From: JBAXEO01 sp964541375
Lineage (GTDB): Bacteria; Actinomycetota; Coriobacteriia; Anaerosomatales; JAAXUF01
Length of the DNA: 17,223 bases
Reading direction: 5' to 3'
Assembly (NCBI GenBank): GCA_964541375.1
Contig: CAZIPT010000047.1
Location: 1 to 17,223, forward strand
Below the pieces are notes generated by a model, which did not search any database, was not told the origin of the DNA, and saw only the letters and a list, made by a program, of their open reading frames with translations. How positions within the stretch are numbered: position 1 is the first letter of the stretch; each line of letters opens with the position of its first letter. A program made the position numbers and the translations under genes. This document shows positions 14,791 to 17,223 of the stretch, piece after piece.

Positions 14791-15582
14791 CTAGAGCAGT
14801 ATCGTCGCAAAGACCGCGACGGTCACGCCCGAGAACAGAACCGCCCAGTCCGATGCGCGCATCCGTGAAGCGTGCAACCGCGTGCGCCGTTGTCCTGTGT
14901 AGCATCGAGACTCCATCGCGACGGCCAGACTGTCGGCCCGCCGAAACAGATTCACGAACAGCGGGACCAGCACCGGAACCCACGCTCGTGAGCGCTGCAG
15001 GAGACCTCCCTCGTCGAATCGGGCTCCGCGGGCCGCCTGCGCGACGACGATCTTCTCGGCCTCCTCGGCGGTGGTGGGAATGAAGCGCAGCGCGATGGAG
15101 AACATCATCGCGACATCGTCGACTGGGAAACGCAGGGGGCGCAGCGGCACCATAAGGCGCGAAAGCGCGTCAGTCAGCGCAACCGGCGACGTCGTCAGCG
15201 TGAGCAACGATGTCCCCATGACCAGCAGCACGATGCGCGTCGCGAAGAACAGTCCGGTCATAAGACCGGCTCGGCTCACTCCGAGCGAGCCGAGGCCGAT
15301 CATCGAGTCATCGGGACTCCAACGCAAGGCGTTCATCGCGACGGTAAGCAACAGCAGCAGGGCGACCGGCCGAAGCCCTCGCAGGGCAAGCCGCGCCGGC
15401 ACGCGTGAAAGCAGCAGTGCCAGAGCGACCAGCGCCGTCGCCAGGCCCAGACCTGACCATCCCTCGGAGGAGAAGAGAACCACCGTGTAGCACGCGACGA
15501 GTGCAAGCTTCACTCGAGGCTCCAGCCGGTGGACAGGCGAGTCGATCGGGACGAACTGCCCAAACGGAATCGGGATCCCCAT
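14791..15582 (-). CDS. ecfT: ECF transporter transmembrane component EcfT
   Basis: Membrane scaffold of a vitamin or metal ECF importer. It joins the two ATPases to interchangeable substrate-binding S components. It has 263 residues. The start IPIPFGQFVPIDSPVHRLEPRVK is typical. Hydrophobic helices lie at about 26-60, 68-85, 105-130, 203-215 and 244-263. The two coupling motifs are ARG at 184-186 (VAQAARGARFDEGG) and SRC at 225-227 (AMESRCYTG). The second replaces the more usual form with Gly or Ala at its third position. The ATG shares one base with the ecfA2 stop (TGATG). No S component is encoded nearby, as expected for a shared group II module. Confidence 0.93.
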   Translation of the reverse strand: MGIPIPFGQFVPIDSPVHRLEPRVKLALVACYTVVLFSSEGWSGLGLATALVALALLLSRVPARLALRGLRPVALLLLLTVAMNALRWSPDDSMIGLGSLGVSRAGLMTGLFFATRIVLLVMGTSLLTLTTSPVALTDALSRLMVPLRPLRFPVDDVAMMFSIALRFIPTTAEEAEKIVVAQAARGARFDEGGLLQRSRAWVPVLVPLFVNLFRRADSLAVAMESRCYTGQRRTRLHASRMRASDWAVLFSGVTVAVFATILL

Positions 15583-16415
15583 CACACGCTCCCCAGGGCA
15601 CTTGCCAGCGATCGGGCGGCAACCACCGGGTCGAGAGTGTACGGCCCGACAGTGCACCCCAGGGCGCGGGCGCGCATCTGAACGAGAAGCACATCCGGGG
15701 CGAGCAGCCCGGCTGCGGCAAACGGCGCCGGGTCGGCGACCAGTTCGGCGGCCGAGCCGTCGTACACGGGGCTCCCCTCGGCGAGCACGAGCACGCGGTC
15801 GGCCGCGCCCAGGAACTCCTCGGCGGAATGGCTGACCACAACGACGCCGGCCAGCGCCCGCGCATCAGAAACAATCGCTTCGACGGCGCGCCGACCACGG
15901 GCGTCCATGCCAGCGGTGGGCTCGTCGAGCAGCAGATAGCGCGGGGCAAACGCAAGCACCCCGGCGATGGCAACCCGGCGCGCCTCGCCTCCCGATAGCG
16001 AGAACGGTGAGCGCGCCGAGTACTCGCCGGACGGCAGCCCCACGCGTCCGAGCGCCTCGCGCGCCGCAGCGTTCGCTTCCGCGGCCGAGCGACCCATATT
16101 GCGCGGGCCGAACGCAACGTCCGCCTCCACCGTCTCGGCAAACAGCTGTGACTCGGCATCCTGAAAGACCATGCCGACACGCCCTCGAGCCGTCTGTCGC
16201 GTGAGCGGCTCCCCGTCGATGGTAGCGCTGCCGCCCTCCGCGCCAAGAAGACCTGCCGCGATTCGCAGTAGCGTCGACTTGCCGGAGCCTGTCGCGCCAA
16301 GAACAAGCACCAGCTCGCCTGGCGAGACCGAAAGTGAGACTCCCTCGAGTGCCTGCTGCGAGAAGCCCGTTCCGGCGGCATACGTATAGCCGAGGTTGTG
16401 AAGAGTCAGCGACAT
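15582..16415 (-). CDS. ecfA2: ECF transporter ATP-binding protein EcfA2
   Basis: Second ATPase of the ECF energy-coupling module, working as a heterodimer with EcfA1 under EcfT. It has 277 residues. The Walker A motif is GATGSGKST at 40-48 and the Q-loop region VFQDAESQLFAETVEADVAFGP at 83-104. The signature is LSGGE at 140-144, Walker B YLLLDEPTAGMD at 160-171, and the switch histidine is in VVVSHSAEE. Aromatic residues for adenine stacking are in GYTYAAG near residue 10. The ATG overlaps the end of ecfA1 by 10 bases, and the stop overlaps the start of ecfT. A1/A2 naming follows gene order. Confidence 0.94.
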   Translation of the reverse strand: MSLTLHNLGYTYAAGTGFSQQALEGVSLSVSPGELVLVLGATGSGKSTLLRIAAGLLGAEGGSATIDGEPLTRQTARGRVGMVFQDAESQLFAETVEADVAFGPRNMGRSAAEANAAAREALGRVGLPSGEYSARSPFSLSGGEARRVAIAGVLAFAPRYLLLDEPTAGMDARGRRAVEAIVSDARALAGVVVVSHSAEEFLGAADRVLVLAEGSPVYDGSAAELVADPAPFAAAGLLAPDVLLVQMRARALGCTVGPYTLDPVVAARSLASALGSV

Positions 16416-17209
16416 AGCGCATCCGCCAAAGCCGCGGGCTCCACAAGTCCCGATCCCATCTCCACACCCAGGCTCCTCAGGTGCGCGGTAAGCAGGACAA
16501 GCGGCGGCGTCTCCAGCCCGCAGGCGGTCAGCAGCTCACCGCGCTCCAGGAGCAGACTGGCGGTACCGCTGTACAAGACGGATCCGCGGTCGAGCACCAC
16601 GACGCGGTCCGCCCGTGCCGCCTCGGCCAAGTCATGGGTGATAAGCAGGATGCCCTTGCCCGACCCGCCAAGCCGCTCGATGACCGAAGCGACATCGCGT
16701 CGTCCTTCCGGATCGAGCATCGAAGTCGGCTCGTCGAGCACCAGGTACTCGGGCTCCATGGCCAGAGCACCGGCGATCGCCAGGCGCTGCTTCTGGCCAC
16801 CGGACAGCAGGTGAGGTTCGCGACGCTCCAAGCCAGTGAGCCCGACGGCAGCAAGTGCGCGATCCACTCGGCAGCGAATCTCGGCTCGGTCCAGCCCGAG
16901 ATTCTCGGGCCCGAAGGCAACGTCGTCCTCAACGGAGGTGGCGACGATCTGGTCGTCCGGATGCTGGAGAACTACGGCAACGCGCTCGCGAGTCTCTCGT
17001 ATGCGGGAACCATCGCAGGTGTCGGCCCCGTCAACTGCGACGGTGCCTGAGTCGGGCAGCAGAAGGCCGTTGGTGGGACTCGCCAGCGTGGACTTGCCCG
17101 AACCGTTCGCCCCCACGATCGCCCCCATCTCGCCGCGCCCGATGTCCATTGACACGTCAGACAGCGCAACGAGCTGCCCCCCCCACCCCCGATACGAGAG
17201 GCTGACATT
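16406..17209 (-). CDS. ecfA1: ECF transporter ATP-binding protein EcfA1 (5' end disturbed by an in-frame TAA)
   Basis: First ATPase of the ECF module. Motifs in order are Walker A GANGSGKST, Q-loop VVLQHPDDQIVATSVEDDVA, signature LLSGGQKQRLAIAGALA, Walker B YLVLDEPTSMLDPEGR and switch histidine LLITHDLAEA. The conserved frame extends back past the first usable start (GTG, 17155) and reads NVSLSYRGWGGQLVALSDVS. This contains the adenine-stacking Tyr and is clearly homologous. That frame meets TAA at 17212-17210, where homologues have F-x-NVSFSY, and beyond it reads I-G-F to the edge. A start at 17155 would lose the first strand and the Tyr. An error at the sequence edge is the simplest explanation. 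The real start lies a few codons off the right edge. Confidence 0.88.
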   Translation of the reverse strand, partial: NVSLSYRGWGGQLVALSDVSMDIGRGEMGAIVGANGSGKSTLASPTNGLLLPDSGTVAVDGADTCDGSRIRETRERVAVVLQHPDDQIVATSVEDDVAFGPENLGLDRAEIRCRVDRALAAVGLTGLERREPHLLSGGQKQRLAIAGALAMEPEYLVLDEPTSMLDPEGRRDVASVIERLGGSGKGILLITHDLAEAARADRVVVLDRGSVLYSGTASLLLERGELLTACGLETPPLVLLTAHLRSLGVEMGSGLVEPAALADALCR

Positions 17210-17223
17210 TTAGAACCCGATCC

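Noticed and set aside
16972..17208. ATG at 17208 as the ecfA1 start in another frame
   Set aside because: It reads a Gly-rich peptide through a run of eight G and does not join the ABC frame. The other frame gives the conserved NVSLSYRG strand.
1..17223. Mobile element, CRISPR array, tRNA or rRNA genes
   Set aside because: I saw no transposase, integrase, regular repeat array, or complete tRNA or rRNA pattern on either strand.

Overview
The window is a GC-rich stretch of bacterial chromosome. All 18 recognisable protein-coding genes lie on the minus strand, so biological order runs from right to left. The gene set suggests a high-GC, Gram-positive, probably anaerobic actinobacterium of the Coriobacteriia type. 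The reasons are base composition, the order ecfA1-ecfA2-ecfT-truA-rplM-rpsI-glmM-glmS-acpS-nnrD-alr, and a V/A-type ATPase instead of an F-type one. This placement is an inference from gene content and is not secure below phylum level.

From the right edge: an ECF-transporter energy module (ecfA1, ecfA2, ecfT) with overlapping genes, then the tRNA pseudouridine synthase truA. A short hairpin with a T-rich tail follows. It overlaps the -35 box of the best promoter in the window, which drives rplM-rpsI (ribosomal proteins L13 and S9). A very strong hairpin terminator closes that unit just before glmM. Next come glmM, a 358-base spacer with a run of ten N, glmS, acpS, the bifunctional nnrD and alr. 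GlmM and GlmS make amino-sugar precursors and Alr makes D-alanine, so these three serve peptidoglycan synthesis. AcpS activates acyl carrier protein and NnrD repairs damaged NAD(P)H.

After a terminator-like hairpin, the left third is a V/A-type ATPase operon in the order atpH-atpI-atpK-atpE-atpC-atpF-atpA, the order I know from Thermus. atpA runs off the left edge, and atpB and atpD are expected beyond it. Stator (H, E, I), ion ring (K), central stalk (C, F) and catalytic head (A) are all represented.

No new defence, mobile or biosynthetic system is visible; this is core housekeeping DNA. The points worth checking are two in-frame stop codons at positions where conserved genes should read through (atpI and ecfA1), both near sequence edges; a structured leader before glmS interrupted by the second gap; hairpins placed just before ribosome binding sites inside the ATPase operon; and a promoter fused to a terminator before rplM.
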